From Lachnospiraceae bacterium (GTDB lineage Bacteria > Bacillota > Clostridia > Lachnospirales > Lachnospiraceae), in contig JAGANQ010000012.1 of the NCBI GenBank assembly GCA_017624115.1, positions 1 to 37,567 of the forward strand: a stretch of 37,567 bases of DNA, written 5' to 3'. The position numbers and the translations under genes are program-made. Shown here in pieces: positions 24,172-32,980 of this stretch. The notes beneath the pieces were generated by a model. The model ran no database searches. It was not told the DNA's origin and worked only from the letters and a program-made list of their open reading frames with translations. The first letter of the stretch is position 1. The number at the start of each line of letters is the position of its first letter.

Positions 24172-26316
24172 ATGAGAAAGCAGAAATGGATGATAATGCT
24201 GCTGGCTGTGATGCTGTGTCTCCTGGCATGGCTTAGAACGGATATATCCGCACGGGCAGAGGGTGCTTCTTCAACGATGCTGGAGAATGACAGCGTTGCT
24301 GTACAGCTGGTAAATGAATATTCAGAATTAAGAATTACGGATAAGAGGACAGGAGAGGTGTGGTCCTCGTCTATGAATGACCCGGCATTTGATGCTTCAA
24401 AGGTCAGTGCAAAGTGGAAGCAGAGGATGACATCATTGTTTACCGTGAATGCAACGAATCTGGAGCGAGGCTTTGGCTCGGTAGCTACATTTGACTTAAT
24501 GAGCATATCCTATACGGCAGAAGAGTATGCGACAGCGGACGGCTTCGGTGTTAAGTATGATTTGATAGAACCGGCAATCAGGCTGTCACTGGAATTTTCT
24601 CTGACAGAGGAAGGGGTAAAAATCAGAATACCTTGTGAGAGTATTGAGGAATATGGGGATACCTTTAGTCTGACATCCGTGAATCTGATGATGTTCTTTG
24701 GAGCACATGCAGAAGGACAGGAGGGATATTTCTTCTATCCGGACGGAAGCGGTGCGATTATGAGGTTTGATGACCCGGCACATATGAATGAGATGTCCGT
24801 GACGTATGATGTGTATGGAGATATTACGAAGACAGATGAGTTGCTGGGCAGATTCGATGATATCGATCCGACTGTGCTGCTGCCGGTATTTGGCGGTAAC
24901 TATGGGGAAACGGGTTATGTTGCTTATATAACAGAGGGTGCAGAATCCTCTCAGATTACAGTAACACCTGCCGGTAATATTGTGAAGGCAAATTACATGT
25001 ATCCGACCTTTATCTACAGAAGAGGCTTTGTAGATCCGCGAGTTACGGCGAAGGTTGTTCAGACCTTTGATGCGAATCTGATTCAGGCAGATTATGAGAT
25101 ATGCTATTCGATTTTGCCAAAGGGGCAGGCGGAGTATTCAGATATGGCATCGTCCTACAGAGAATATCTTCTGGAAAGCGGCAAAATGAATGAATCGGGA
25201 ACAGATGGAGAATTCCCACTGGTGCTGGATTTATTCATGGGTATTAAGGAAGAGGGACTGATTCTGGATAAGTTCCAGAATGTGACCACCTTTAAGCAGG
25301 CACAGGAGATATTGAAGGATGTCAATGAGAACATAAGCGGAAAGGTAGAAGCGTCGCTGGTGGGATGGACATCCGGGGGCTATGGCTCGGAGCCGAAATA
25401 TTTCCCTGTGAACCGGAAACTGGGCGGAAGCAGAGCATTAAAGCAATTAGCGGAATTTGCCGCAGAGAATCATATCGGATTGTCACTGACAGCAAATTTT
25501 ATGACTGTGGATGCAGAAGCAGGCGGTTATTCGAAAAATACGGATGTGGTATATCTCAGTAATTATCAGATACTGACAAATGCGCGGGAATCTACTTATA
25601 TTGTAAGTCCGAATGCCGCGGCAAGGAATTTTGAGAAGTTTATGAAGAAGGCACAGGCTTATCCGGTTTCGGGTGTGAAGCTGGAGAATATAGGAAGTAT
25701 GTCTTACTATAATTATACAGCCAAAAGCACAGTGACGGCAAAGGAATGTGTACAGTACTGGCAGGATATGCTTAAGAAGGCGAAGGCAGCGACCGGAACG
25801 GTAGTGGCAGAGGGCGGCAATGATTACGTATTGCAGGCGGCAGACAGAGTAATGGAAATTCCGATAGCGGATTGTGGCTATCAGATGACGACAGAGTCAG
25901 TTCCTTTCTACCAGATGGTTGTACACGGTTATGTAGGCTACACCGGGGAGGCGTTGAACTTAAGCAGTGATTCTGAAAAGCTTCTGCTCAAATGGATAGA
26001 ATACGGATATCTGCCATATTTTGAGATTACCTATGAATCTGCAGATAAGCTGATTCGGACAGATTATAATCAGTTATTCAGTTCCGCCTACCCGATGTGG
26101 AAGGACAGGATTCTGGAATCATACGCGATGTTAGAGGACGCGCTGGGACCTGTACAGAATGTGGAAATTGTTTCACATGAAAAGATGGCTGAGGATGTAT
26201 ACTGCACCGGATATGCAAACGGAACCAGAATCTTTGTAAATTATAAAAATGAATCTGTGACGGTTGATGGGATTGAAATTGGTGCCCGAAGTTATAAGGT
26301 TTTGGGAGGCAACTAA
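24172..26316 (+). CDS. Secreted DUF5696-like protein
   Basis: Protein of 714 residues with a signal peptide (1 to about 30, core LLAVMLCLLAWL, ending SARAEG) and no further membrane helix. The first 250 residues are strand-rich, with the opening ENDSVAVQLVNEYSELRITDKRTGEVWSS sequence style (positions 26-54) of a beta-sandwich. The second half (about 345-620) alternates helices and strands like a TIM barrel: LVLDLFMGI, VEASLVGWTSGGYGS, IGLSLTANFMTVDAEAGG, VKLENIGSMSYYNY, GTVVAEGGNDYVL. I match it from memory to the DUF5696 family seen beside sugar importers of Gram-positive bacteria. A glycosidase-like role is inference; no catalytic pair is established. The ribosome site is AAAGGAG. Confidence 0.7.
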   Translation: MRKQKWMIMLLAVMLCLLAWLRTDISARAEGASSTMLENDSVAVQLVNEYSELRITDKRTGEVWSSSMNDPAFDASKVSAKWKQRMTSLFTVNATNLERGFGSVATFDLMSISYTAEEYATADGFGVKYDLIEPAIRLSLEFSLTEEGVKIRIPCESIEEYGDTFSLTSVNLMMFFGAHAEGQEGYFFYPDGSGAIMRFDDPAHMNEMSVTYDVYGDITKTDELLGRFDDIDPTVLLPVFGGNYGETGYVAYITEGAESSQITVTPAGNIVKANYMYPTFIYRRGFVDPRVTAKVVQTFDANLIQADYEICYSILPKGQAEYSDMASSYREYLLESGKMNESGTDGEFPLVLDLFMGIKEEGLILDKFQNVTTFKQAQEILKDVNENISGKVEASLVGWTSGGYGSEPKYFPVNRKLGGSRALKQLAEFAAENHIGLSLTANFMTVDAEAGGYSKNTDVVYLSNYQILTNARESTYIVSPNAAARNFEKFMKKAQAYPVSGVKLENIGSMSYYNYTAKSTVTAKECVQYWQDMLKKAKAATGTVVAEGGNDYVLQAADRVMEIPIADCGYQMTTESVPFYQMVVHGYVGYTGEALNLSSDSEKLLLKWIEYGYLPYFEITYESADKLIRTDYNQLFSSAYPMWKDRILESYAMLEDALGPVQNVEIVSHEKMAEDVYCTGYANGTRIFVNYKNESVTVDGIEIGARSYKVLGGN

Positions 26317-27201
26317 ATGAACAGGGAAAAGGAAAAGAAAAAACAAAAATTCATGACCATGGAAAGACGAAGGGTGATGGAAGCATACATGTTTATCTCT
26401 CCATGGATTATCGGAACCGCTGTGTTTTTCGTATATGCGATTTTCTCCTCCATTAAACTGAGCTTCAGCGAGATTGTACAGTTGAAGGGGTTTGTGATGG
26501 AGTGGGTAGGACTGGCGAACTATGAACACATATTGGTGTATGACATTAACTTCATGCCGATTTTTACCGAGGTCGTGATAGATACGATAATCAATACACC
26601 GCTGACGCTGGTATTCTCCCTGATTATCGCGATGCTGATTAACCGGCCGAATGCCGGAAGAGGCTTCTTTAGAACCTGCTTCTTCCTGCCTGTTCTTTTA
26701 GGAAGCGGTTATGTTATGCAGCAGCTTTTACAGATTGATGCTACGGGAAGCGTTGGTGTCGGAATAGCTCTTCCTTCCCTGCTGCAGGGAATTTTGGGAG
26801 AGACCTTCTCAGGCGTGATACAGGCATTCCTGGACAGAATCACTTTAATTCTGTGGAAGTCAGGCGTACAGATTATATTGTTCCTGGCAGGCCTGCAGGG
26901 AATTTCCTCCTCATTATATGAGGCTGCAAAATGCGATGGTGCAACGCAGTGGGAATCCTTCTGGAAGATTACGCTTCCAATGATTTCTCCTATCATTTTG
27001 CTGAATTTCGTGTACACGATGGTAATGTATTTCACGTCCTCCGATAATGCATTGGTTGCATATATTCTGGATCAGGTATTTACCAGCAAGGATTTTGCAA
27101 GAGGTGCAGCGATGGGATGGGTATACTTCCTGTTTGCATTTGTTATGTGCGGTATTGTATTTGCTGCTGCACGTGGATTATCGAAGGATAAGGAGGCATA
27201 A
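26317..27201 (+). CDS. Sugar ABC transporter permease (second pair, MalF class)
   Basis: Membrane protein of 294 residues, about six helices, with FLAGLQGISSSLYEAAKCDGATQWESFWKITLP style EAA region (EAAKCDGATQWESFWKITLP at about 206-225). It is a different permease from that at 20299, with an enlarged loop around 145-175 containing LLQIDATGSVGVGIALP. ATG directly follows the DUF5696 stop, and GGGAGG lies at the end of that gene, so translation is coupled. It should pair with the next gene. Confidence 0.9.
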   Translation: MNREKEKKKQKFMTMERRRVMEAYMFISPWIIGTAVFFVYAIFSSIKLSFSEIVQLKGFVMEWVGLANYEHILVYDINFMPIFTEVVIDTIINTPLTLVFSLIIAMLINRPNAGRGFFRTCFFLPVLLGSGYVMQQLLQIDATGSVGVGIALPSLLQGILGETFSGVIQAFLDRITLILWKSGVQIILFLAGLQGISSSLYEAAKCDGATQWESFWKITLPMISPIILLNFVYTMVMYFTSSDNALVAYILDQVFTSKDFARGAAMGWVYFLFAFVMCGIVFAAARGLSKDKEA

Positions 27202-27205
27202 TGGT

Positions 27206-28132
27206 ATGAAGCTTGATTTGCTGGTAGTGACAACAAAGATAAAAAAATTTATCATAAAGTTTGCATATTATCTGGTGCTGTGCAGTTTATCATTCGTCTT
27301 CTTATATCCGTTTTTGAAGATGGTGGTTACATCGGTAATGTCAGATTCTGACTTGATTAATATTACCGTCAACTGGATTCCGACAAAGATTGTCTGGGGT
27401 AATTTTAAGGTAGCATTTCAGGAGCTGGGTTTCAAGACCTATGTCTGGAACTCCGTGATTATCACAGCAGTCGGAACGGTGGGACATCTGATTTCCTGTT
27501 CCCTTGCGGGATATGGTTTTGCCAGATATAAGTTTAAGCTTAAAGGTGTATTATTTGCAGTGGTTATTCTGTCTATGCTGGTACCGGTACAGACGATTAT
27601 ATTTCCCCTGTACATTCAGTATAGTAAAATGAATTTATTAAATGTAGCAAAGGGTTACCTTCCGATTTTACTGCCATGTTTCTTCGGATATGGCCTTAAT
27701 GGAGCATTTTTTATCTTCCTGTTCAGGCAGTTCTTCTCAGGACTTCCAAAGGAGATGGAAGAGGCAGCCAAGATTGACGGCTGTGGTGCTCTTCGAACCT
27801 TTTTCCAGATTATGCTGCCGATGTCGAAAGCGGCGATTCTGGTATCTACAGTGCTTTCTATGGTATGGCACTGGAATGACTACTTTGAGCCGAAGATATA
27901 TATCACAAATTTAGGCAATCAGGTATTGCCGAGCAGATTGCCGGGGCTGTATAAGCTGCTGAACATGGAGGATTCCATGGAACTGGTAGAGGAAATGGGA
28001 GGATTCCTGTTTAACAATGCCATGTTGATGGCAGCAACGCTCCTGGTAATTTTGCCGATATTAGTTATTTACATGTTCCTGCAGAAACAGTTCATGGAAG
28101 GCGTGGAGCGCTCCGGTCTGACAGGTATGTAA
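27206..28132 (+). CDS. Sugar ABC transporter permease (second pair, MalG class)
   Basis: Membrane protein of 308 residues. It shows a MalG-type N terminus (KFAYYLVLCSLSFVFLYPFLKMVVTS split over the first helix), the loop LPKEMEEAAKIDG followed by RTFFQIMLPMSK, and WHWNDYFEPKIYI, the class hallmark. AGGAGG (27191-27196) sets the start at 27206; the ATG at 27201 runs at once into a stop. It forms the second heterodimer, probably fed by the lipoprotein at 28289. Confidence 0.9.
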   Translation: MKLDLLVVTTKIKKFIIKFAYYLVLCSLSFVFLYPFLKMVVTSVMSDSDLINITVNWIPTKIVWGNFKVAFQELGFKTYVWNSVIITAVGTVGHLISCSLAGYGFARYKFKLKGVLFAVVILSMLVPVQTIIFPLYIQYSKMNLLNVAKGYLPILLPCFFGYGLNGAFFIFLFRQFFSGLPKEMEEAAKIDGCGALRTFFQIMLPMSKAAILVSTVLSMVWHWNDYFEPKIYITNLGNQVLPSRLPGLYKLLNMEDSMELVEEMGGFLFNNAMLMAATLLVILPILVIYMFLQKQFMEGVERSGLTGM

Positions 28133-28288
28133 TGTGAAAGTCCCGGACGGCGGCGATTGAGGGAGTGTGTAAGCACGGAGCAATCCGTGGTATAACAGTA
28201 TATTAAACTTGTAAATCACCTCCGGTGTTAAGGAATTCACCGACAGTGGGGGATTTAATAAAACTTTATCTTATTAAGGAGGAAAAGT
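28133..28288 (+). other. Structured leader between permease and binding-protein genes
   Basis: 156 bases. CACGGA-GCAA-TCCGTG (28174-28189) is a 6-base-pair hairpin with a GNRA tetraloop. Then an extended stem pairs AAATC (28213-28217) with GATTT (28252-28256), continues CCTC/GGGG, and closes with CGGTG (28223-28227) and CACCG (28238-28242). No T-run follows, so these are not terminators. Such stems before a binding-protein gene often protect its mRNA segment and raise its expression over the permeases; that use here is inference. Confidence 0.55.
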
Positions 28289-30016
28289 ATGAAAAAGAAA
28301 GTAATTGCAACTATTATGGCTTCAGCTATGTGTGTGTCTTCTCTGGCAGGCTGTGGCGGAAACCAGGGTACTCCGGCATCTACAACAGCAGCAAATTCTG
28401 CAGCAACTACAGCGGCAAATACCGCAACTACAGCGGCTGCTACGACAGAAGCGCCTACAGAGGCAACTGTGCAGCAGACATGGCCGGATGGTCAGGTAAT
28501 CAAATGGTTAATCCGTGACCAGCAGGTAACGGATGACTATACCAGATATTCAGAGCTGAAAACAATCGAGATGATTGAAGAGGAACTGCATGTGGATATT
28601 CAGTTTGAGGCTCTGAACGATGATGATGTTGTACTGGCAAAGCTGACAGGAGGACAGCTTCCGGATATTATTTCCTGGAAGTGGAATGACTTCTATTCTG
28701 AGAAGGGCGGTATCCCTGGAATGTATGCTGATGGTATCAGCATCGACCTGACCGAGATGATCAATACAAAAATGCCGAATCTCCAGGCTATCTTTGAGAA
28801 ATATCCGAACGTAAGAAAGGATATGACAAACGATAATGGACAATACCTGTTCTTTATGAGAATTAATCCAATGCAGACACAGCAGGAGCTTATGGCTAAG
28901 ACATCAACCGGTCTGGTTATCAGACAGGACTGGCTGGATAATGTAGGTATGGAAGTGCCTCTTAATATGGCAGAGTGGTATGATGTACTGACTGCATTTA
29001 AGACCATGGATCCAAATGGAAACGGTGAATTAGATGAGATTCCGTTTGATGCCAGCAGCGGCGGTCTGATGTTATTCGAGGCTGCATTTGCAATGGATGC
29101 TGCACAGTACATCGATCAGGATACCAAGAAGGTAGATTATGGTGCAAGAACACAGAAATATAAGGCATATCTGGAAGAGATGAATAAGTGGTACAGCGAA
29201 GGTCTGATTGGCAACCTGTACACTGAGGATGGAAAGCAGGTTAAGTCCAGTGATCCGGGCGGAAGTGATGAGTCTATTATTGCTGACTTAGTAGGAAGCT
29301 GGAAGGGTCTGGCTAATAATAATACAAAGTGGACACCAAAGCTTATAGAGAAGAATCCTGCCGCAGCAATTACACCAGTTACCTGGCCGGCAGCTTCTAA
29401 TGGTGTAGCATACTCTGAGAGAAGTGATGCGGCTACTACAGTAGCATCTGAGACTACTCTGGTAACAACAGACTGTCAGTGTCTGGATGCAGTAGCAGCT
29501 GTTATCGACTGGATGTACTCTGAGAGAGGATCTGAGCTGATGACATGGGGTGTAGAGGGTGAGACCTTCGAGGTAGCAGCAGACGGTACAAAGTCCCTGA
29601 TTAAAGACCCTGAGACAGGTGTTCAGAAGAAGGTTATATTACCGAATGGCAAGGAAGTAGATTACTACAAGATGTATGGTAACCAGAGCTCCTATATGCC
29701 ATCCTTTGGCAATACTGATGTAGACCTTGCAACCAGAGACGAGTGGTATGTAAATGCAAGTGCTGTATGGGCAGAGGCAGACTTCTCCTTACGTTACCCT
29801 AAGGCTATCACACTTTCTGCTGAGCAGGCTGAGAAGGTAAGTGCAGCTTCCAATGCAGGATTATTTGACTATATTGCAGAGATGAAGTGGAAGTTCATCA
29901 CAGGTCAGGAGCCATTATCTAACTTTGATACATATGTAGCTAACCTTGAGAGAATGGGTGTCTCTGATATTGTTGCAGTATATCAGCAGGCTTATGATAA
30001 CTACATGGCAAAATAA
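28289..30016 (+). CDS. Sugar ABC transporter substrate-binding lipoprotein
   Basis: Secreted lipoprotein of 575 residues. Lipobox LAGC with C22 as the lipid-anchored residue, followed by a Thr/Ala-rich linker (27-60), then a large solute-binding domain of the LplA-like class (about 65-575). It should catch oligosaccharides for the permeases at 26317 and 27206. A calcium-loop-like DPNGNGELDEIP is seen mid-protein, common in this class. The strong AAGGAGG site and the codon choice suggest high expression. Its stop is followed by a hairpin at 30035. Confidence 0.9.
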   Translation: MKKKVIATIMASAMCVSSLAGCGGNQGTPASTTAANSAATTAANTATTAAATTEAPTEATVQQTWPDGQVIKWLIRDQQVTDDYTRYSELKTIEMIEEELHVDIQFEALNDDDVVLAKLTGGQLPDIISWKWNDFYSEKGGIPGMYADGISIDLTEMINTKMPNLQAIFEKYPNVRKDMTNDNGQYLFFMRINPMQTQQELMAKTSTGLVIRQDWLDNVGMEVPLNMAEWYDVLTAFKTMDPNGNGELDEIPFDASSGGLMLFEAAFAMDAAQYIDQDTKKVDYGARTQKYKAYLEEMNKWYSEGLIGNLYTEDGKQVKSSDPGGSDESIIADLVGSWKGLANNNTKWTPKLIEKNPAAAITPVTWPAASNGVAYSERSDAATTVASETTLVTTDCQCLDAVAAVIDWMYSERGSELMTWGVEGETFEVAADGTKSLIKDPETGVQKKVILPNGKEVDYYKMYGNQSSYMPSFGNTDVDLATRDEWYVNASAVWAEADFSLRYPKAITLSAEQAEKVSAASNAGLFDYIAEMKWKFITGQEPLSNFDTYVANLERMGVSDIVAVYQQAYDNYMAK

Positions 30017-30034
30017 TTAAAAAGAAATGATTAC

Positions 30035-30069
30035 AATGAGGCGGGTTCAGAATGGACTCGCCTTATTTT
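30035..30069 (+). terminator. Probable (partial) intrinsic terminator
   Basis: AATGAGGCGGGTTC (30035-30048) pairs with GGACTCGCCTTATT (30054-30067) using two G-U pairs and one mismatch near the loop, followed by TTATTTT. The T-run is broken by an A, so read-through into the PL2 gene is likely. Confidence 0.6.
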
Positions 30070-30109
30070 GAAAAACAGGATATAGAAGCATAAGTGAGGT
30101 AGGAAGCGT

Positions 30110-31708
30110 ATGATACAGGATAAGGTAAGACAGGCATTGAAAGAGTATGGGGACGGGGTGCTTCGTCTGGGCAGAAGCTCAGGCAATCCGCTTTTTGCGG
30201 ATGGAATATATGTGGAAAGCGGAAAACCGGTTATCTGGAGATTTGCGGATGGAAGAGAGGTTCCCGTGTCAAACCTGACAAATCAGCAGAACATGTTTCG
30301 CGCATTACGGGCAATTTCTGACTTGACAGGGGACAGACGTTATGAGGAGGCGCTTCGAAAGGATATATCTTATCATTTTGAGCACCTTCAGGATGCGGGT
30401 GGGCTGCTCTATATGGGAGGACATCATTTTGTAGATTTTGAGACGGGGAAGGACTGCGGGATTCCTGAGAAGGGCGAGGTACATGAGCTGAAGGACTGCT
30501 TTCCGTTCTATGAGCTTATGTTCAGCGTGGACAGTGATGCGGCAAGACGCTATATTGAAGGCTTCTGGAACGCACATGTCTATCAGTGGGATAAGCTGGA
30601 AATCAGCCGCCACGGGCAATACGGACTTAAGGTGGAGCATATATGGGAGCATGAGTATAAAAAGCCGGAGCCATTTTTTGAGATGTCAGGGCTGTCCTTT
30701 CTGAATGCCGGCAATGATTTGATATATGCTGCCGGTATGCTGAGCGCAAAAACGGGGGATGAAGCACCTTTAATATGGGCGAAGAGACTGGCACAGCAAT
30801 ATGTGGATGCCAGACATCCGGTTACAGGAATCGGCGGATATCAGTTCAGCAGACCACGTAAGACGATGGATACAACGGATGACAATGAAACCCGTTCCTT
30901 TTTCGGAGACAGAGCCTCAAGGCAGCTTGGACCGGAATTTGGGGCAATCGCGCTGGAAGCAAATGTTCTGCTGCCGAATCAGGCAAACTGTATGTGCTAT
31001 CATAATGTACTGATGCAGCTGTATCTGGCAGAGCTTCTTGGCGACAGGGGCAGTGTTTTTGCGGAGCAGACGCTTAAGGGATATGAGGCATATCTGAACC
31101 ATGCCTATGACTGGGAGAATAATACGTTCCGCCCTATGCTGGCAGATGGCACGGATTTAAGCGGATTTGCCCTGAAACGGAATGGTTATTACGGTCCGGC
31201 AGGAAAGGTATTTGAACCGAGAAGTGTGGGGGAAGGATTCCTGTACAGTGCCCTGCGGGCGTACCGATATTCAAAAAAAGACATTTTCTGGAAAGCGGCA
31301 CGGAATATTGCCCTGCATATGGGAGTGGGTGATATAGGTGTCAGACCGGGAGAGAGTGTGTCATTTGAACTGCAGACAAAGGGCAGTCTGCCGATTCTTA
31401 TGCTGGCAGTAAGGGAACTTTATCTGCTTACCCGTGAGGATGTTTACAGCCGGATGGCAGACAGACTGGCATCTGAAATGCTGGAAACAAGGACGGGATG
31501 CTTCTTTGGAGGAATTAAAAACGGAATTGTGCGCTTCGACCAGATGGAGCCGTATGCACTGGCAGCTTATCTTGATATGTATACAGACGGTGAAAGCAAG
31601 GTGCCGGTATTTCTGCACAGCAGCGGATATATCCATGGAAATTTCCAGACAAAAGAAGGAACCGTGTGCATGATGAGAAATGGAGAGAATTTTTATTCGT
31701 ATCTGTAA
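30110..31708 (+). CDS. PL2 family exo-pectate lyase, cytoplasmic
   Basis: Cytoplasmic enzyme of 532 residues, no signal peptide, with an alpha/alpha barrel type sequence. I assign it to polysaccharide lyase family 2: H105 (GGHHF), E126 (VHELKD), R167 and H168 (ISRHGQYG) are spaced 21 and 42 residues, which matches the metal ligands H109, E130, H172 and base R171 that I recall for Yersinia YePL2A. PL2 exo-enzymes release unsaturated digalacturonate from chain ends, with Mn2+-type metals. Its length fits the family (about 540-570). It complements the GH28 enzyme inside the cell. The ribosome site is AGGAAG. It ends the pectin operon. Confidence 0.85.
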   Translation: MIQDKVRQALKEYGDGVLRLGRSSGNPLFADGIYVESGKPVIWRFADGREVPVSNLTNQQNMFRALRAISDLTGDRRYEEALRKDISYHFEHLQDAGGLLYMGGHHFVDFETGKDCGIPEKGEVHELKDCFPFYELMFSVDSDAARRYIEGFWNAHVYQWDKLEISRHGQYGLKVEHIWEHEYKKPEPFFEMSGLSFLNAGNDLIYAAGMLSAKTGDEAPLIWAKRLAQQYVDARHPVTGIGGYQFSRPRKTMDTTDDNETRSFFGDRASRQLGPEFGAIALEANVLLPNQANCMCYHNVLMQLYLAELLGDRGSVFAEQTLKGYEAYLNHAYDWENNTFRPMLADGTDLSGFALKRNGYYGPAGKVFEPRSVGEGFLYSALRAYRYSKKDIFWKAARNIALHMGVGDIGVRPGESVSFELQTKGSLPILMLAVRELYLLTREDVYSRMADRLASEMLETRTGCFFGGIKNGIVRFDQMEPYALAAYLDMYTDGESKVPVFLHSSGYIHGNFQTKEGTVCMMRNGENFYSYL

Positions 31709-31723
31709 AGTCAGAGCCAAGAC

Positions 31724-31752
31724 TTGACATTACTCTGATGCAGTGCTAAATT
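31724..31752 (+). promoter_or_regulatory. Sigma-A promoter of the dehydrogenase/ABC operon
   Basis: TTGACA (31724-31729) and TAAATT (31747-31752), spacing 17. Transcription should start near 31759, which separates this operon from the pectin locus. Confidence 0.7.
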
Positions 31753-31877
31753 ATCCTTAGCAGAATAAGAAATTCAAGTACAAATGGGTACCTGGCAGAG
31801 CTATGGTTTGCCAGGTATTTGTATTGTATAAAAAATTTTGCCTTTGGCGAAATCTTGTATATATGAGGAGGGAGAGC
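31753..31877 (+). other. Structured leader with two hairpins
   Basis: TACCTGGCA (31789-31797) pairs perfectly with TGCCAGGTA (31809-31817), followed by TTTGTATTGT, a weak T-run. A second hairpin pairs ATTTTGCC (31835-31842) with GGCGAAAT (31846-31853). The first could be an attenuator or the terminator of the pectin operon. I recognise no known riboswitch and no T-box sequence. Confidence 0.5.
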
Positions 31878-32957
31878 ATGGAAAACTACGACATTTATCT
31901 GCCGTCATATTCCATAGGCACCAGGATTTATGATAAGATTCCTGAAATCTGCAGTGCATATGGGAAAACAGCCGTCATAATCGGCGGCAGAACGGCACTT
32001 AAGGCTGCGGCGGAGAAAATCCGGTCAGCGGCAGCAGGAAGTGGGATTATTATTCTGGAAGAAATATGGTATGGCGGAGAAGCTTCTTATGAGAATGTAG
32101 AGCTGCTGAAGAAAAATAACAGCGTAGCAGAAGCTGATATGCTGTTTGCAGCAGGCGGCGGCAAGGCGCTTGACACCTGCAAGGCACTGGGAGAGCAGCT
32201 TCATAAGCCGGTATTTACATTCCCGACAATCGCATCTACCTGCGCAGCTACAACAGCGGTTTCTATCATGTATTACCCGGATGGAAGCTTTAAGCAGCCG
32301 TTCTTTCTGGAAAAGCCTCCGGTACATGCCTTTATAGACACAGGTATTATAGGAAAGGCTCCGGAGAAGTATATCTGGGCAGGTATGGGAGATACCTATG
32401 CAAAGTATTACGAAGCCAGTGTTTCTGCCAGAGGTGACAGGCTTGTGCATTATCTGCAGCTTGGAGTAAATGTCAGCCAGATGTGCGTCGGGCCAGTGCT
32501 TGAATATGGAGAAAAGGCGTTGGCAGACATCAGAAAAGGCGAGATATCTTATGAGCTGGAGCAGGTCATTCTGGCAATCGTAGTGACAACTGGTATCGCG
32601 TCGATTCTTCTGACAAAGGAGCACACGGTGCATTATAACAGTGGTCTGGCGCATGCCGTATTTTACTCGCTGACAGCGTATGAGCAGATAGAGAAGAAGC
32701 ATCTGCATGGCGAGGTAGTGGCATACGGTGTGTTGATTTTGTTGCTGTGCGATAACCAGCGGGAGGAATTTGAACGGCTGTACGAATTTCACAAAAAGAC
32801 TTCATTACCTGTAAAGCTCAGTGATATGGATATTACCTACGAGGAAATGAGCCGGATTGCGCAGGACATCTCCGAACGGTCAGACATTGCGCATTATCCG
32901 TATAAGGTCAGTGCAGATATGGTAATGAAGGCAGTTGATACACTGGAAAATATGTAG
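31878..32957 (+). CDS. Iron-containing alcohol dehydrogenase / glycerol-dehydrogenase-like enzyme
   Basis: Oxidoreductase of 359 residues of the glycerol dehydrogenase / dehydroquinate synthase-like fold. The nucleotide-binding GGGKALDTCK lies at 93-102, and probable metal ligands are D172 (GMGDTYAKY), H259 (SGLAHAV) and H277 (HLHGEVVAYG), the same layout as in GldA. The substrate is uncertain; glycerol is only one possibility. GAGGAGGGAG sets the start at ATG 31878; an in-frame ATG at 31803 lies in the leader hairpin. It is 23 bases before an ABC importer of three genes, an unusual neighbour. Confidence 0.82.
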   Translation: MENYDIYLPSYSIGTRIYDKIPEICSAYGKTAVIIGGRTALKAAAEKIRSAAAGSGIIILEEIWYGGEASYENVELLKKNNSVAEADMLFAAGGGKALDTCKALGEQLHKPVFTFPTIASTCAATTAVSIMYYPDGSFKQPFFLEKPPVHAFIDTGIIGKAPEKYIWAGMGDTYAKYYEASVSARGDRLVHYLQLGVNVSQMCVGPVLEYGEKALADIRKGEISYELEQVILAIVVTTGIASILLTKEHTVHYNSGLAHAVFYSLTAYEQIEKKHLHGEVVAYGVLILLLCDNQREEFERLYEFHKKTSLPVKLSDMDITYEEMSRIAQDISERSDIAHYPYKVSADMVMKAVDTLENM

Positions 32958-32980
32958 AGAAGAACGAGAGGGAGATTAGT

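Noticed and set aside
31753..31877. T-box or other known riboswitch before the dehydrogenase/TrpX-like operon
   Set aside because: No T-box sequence or other conserved core I know was found; only plain hairpins are present.
32025..32792. Open frame of 255 codons on the - strand
   Set aside because: Antisense to the dehydrogenase gene, Cys/His/Arg-rich and without a ribosome site or family signal.
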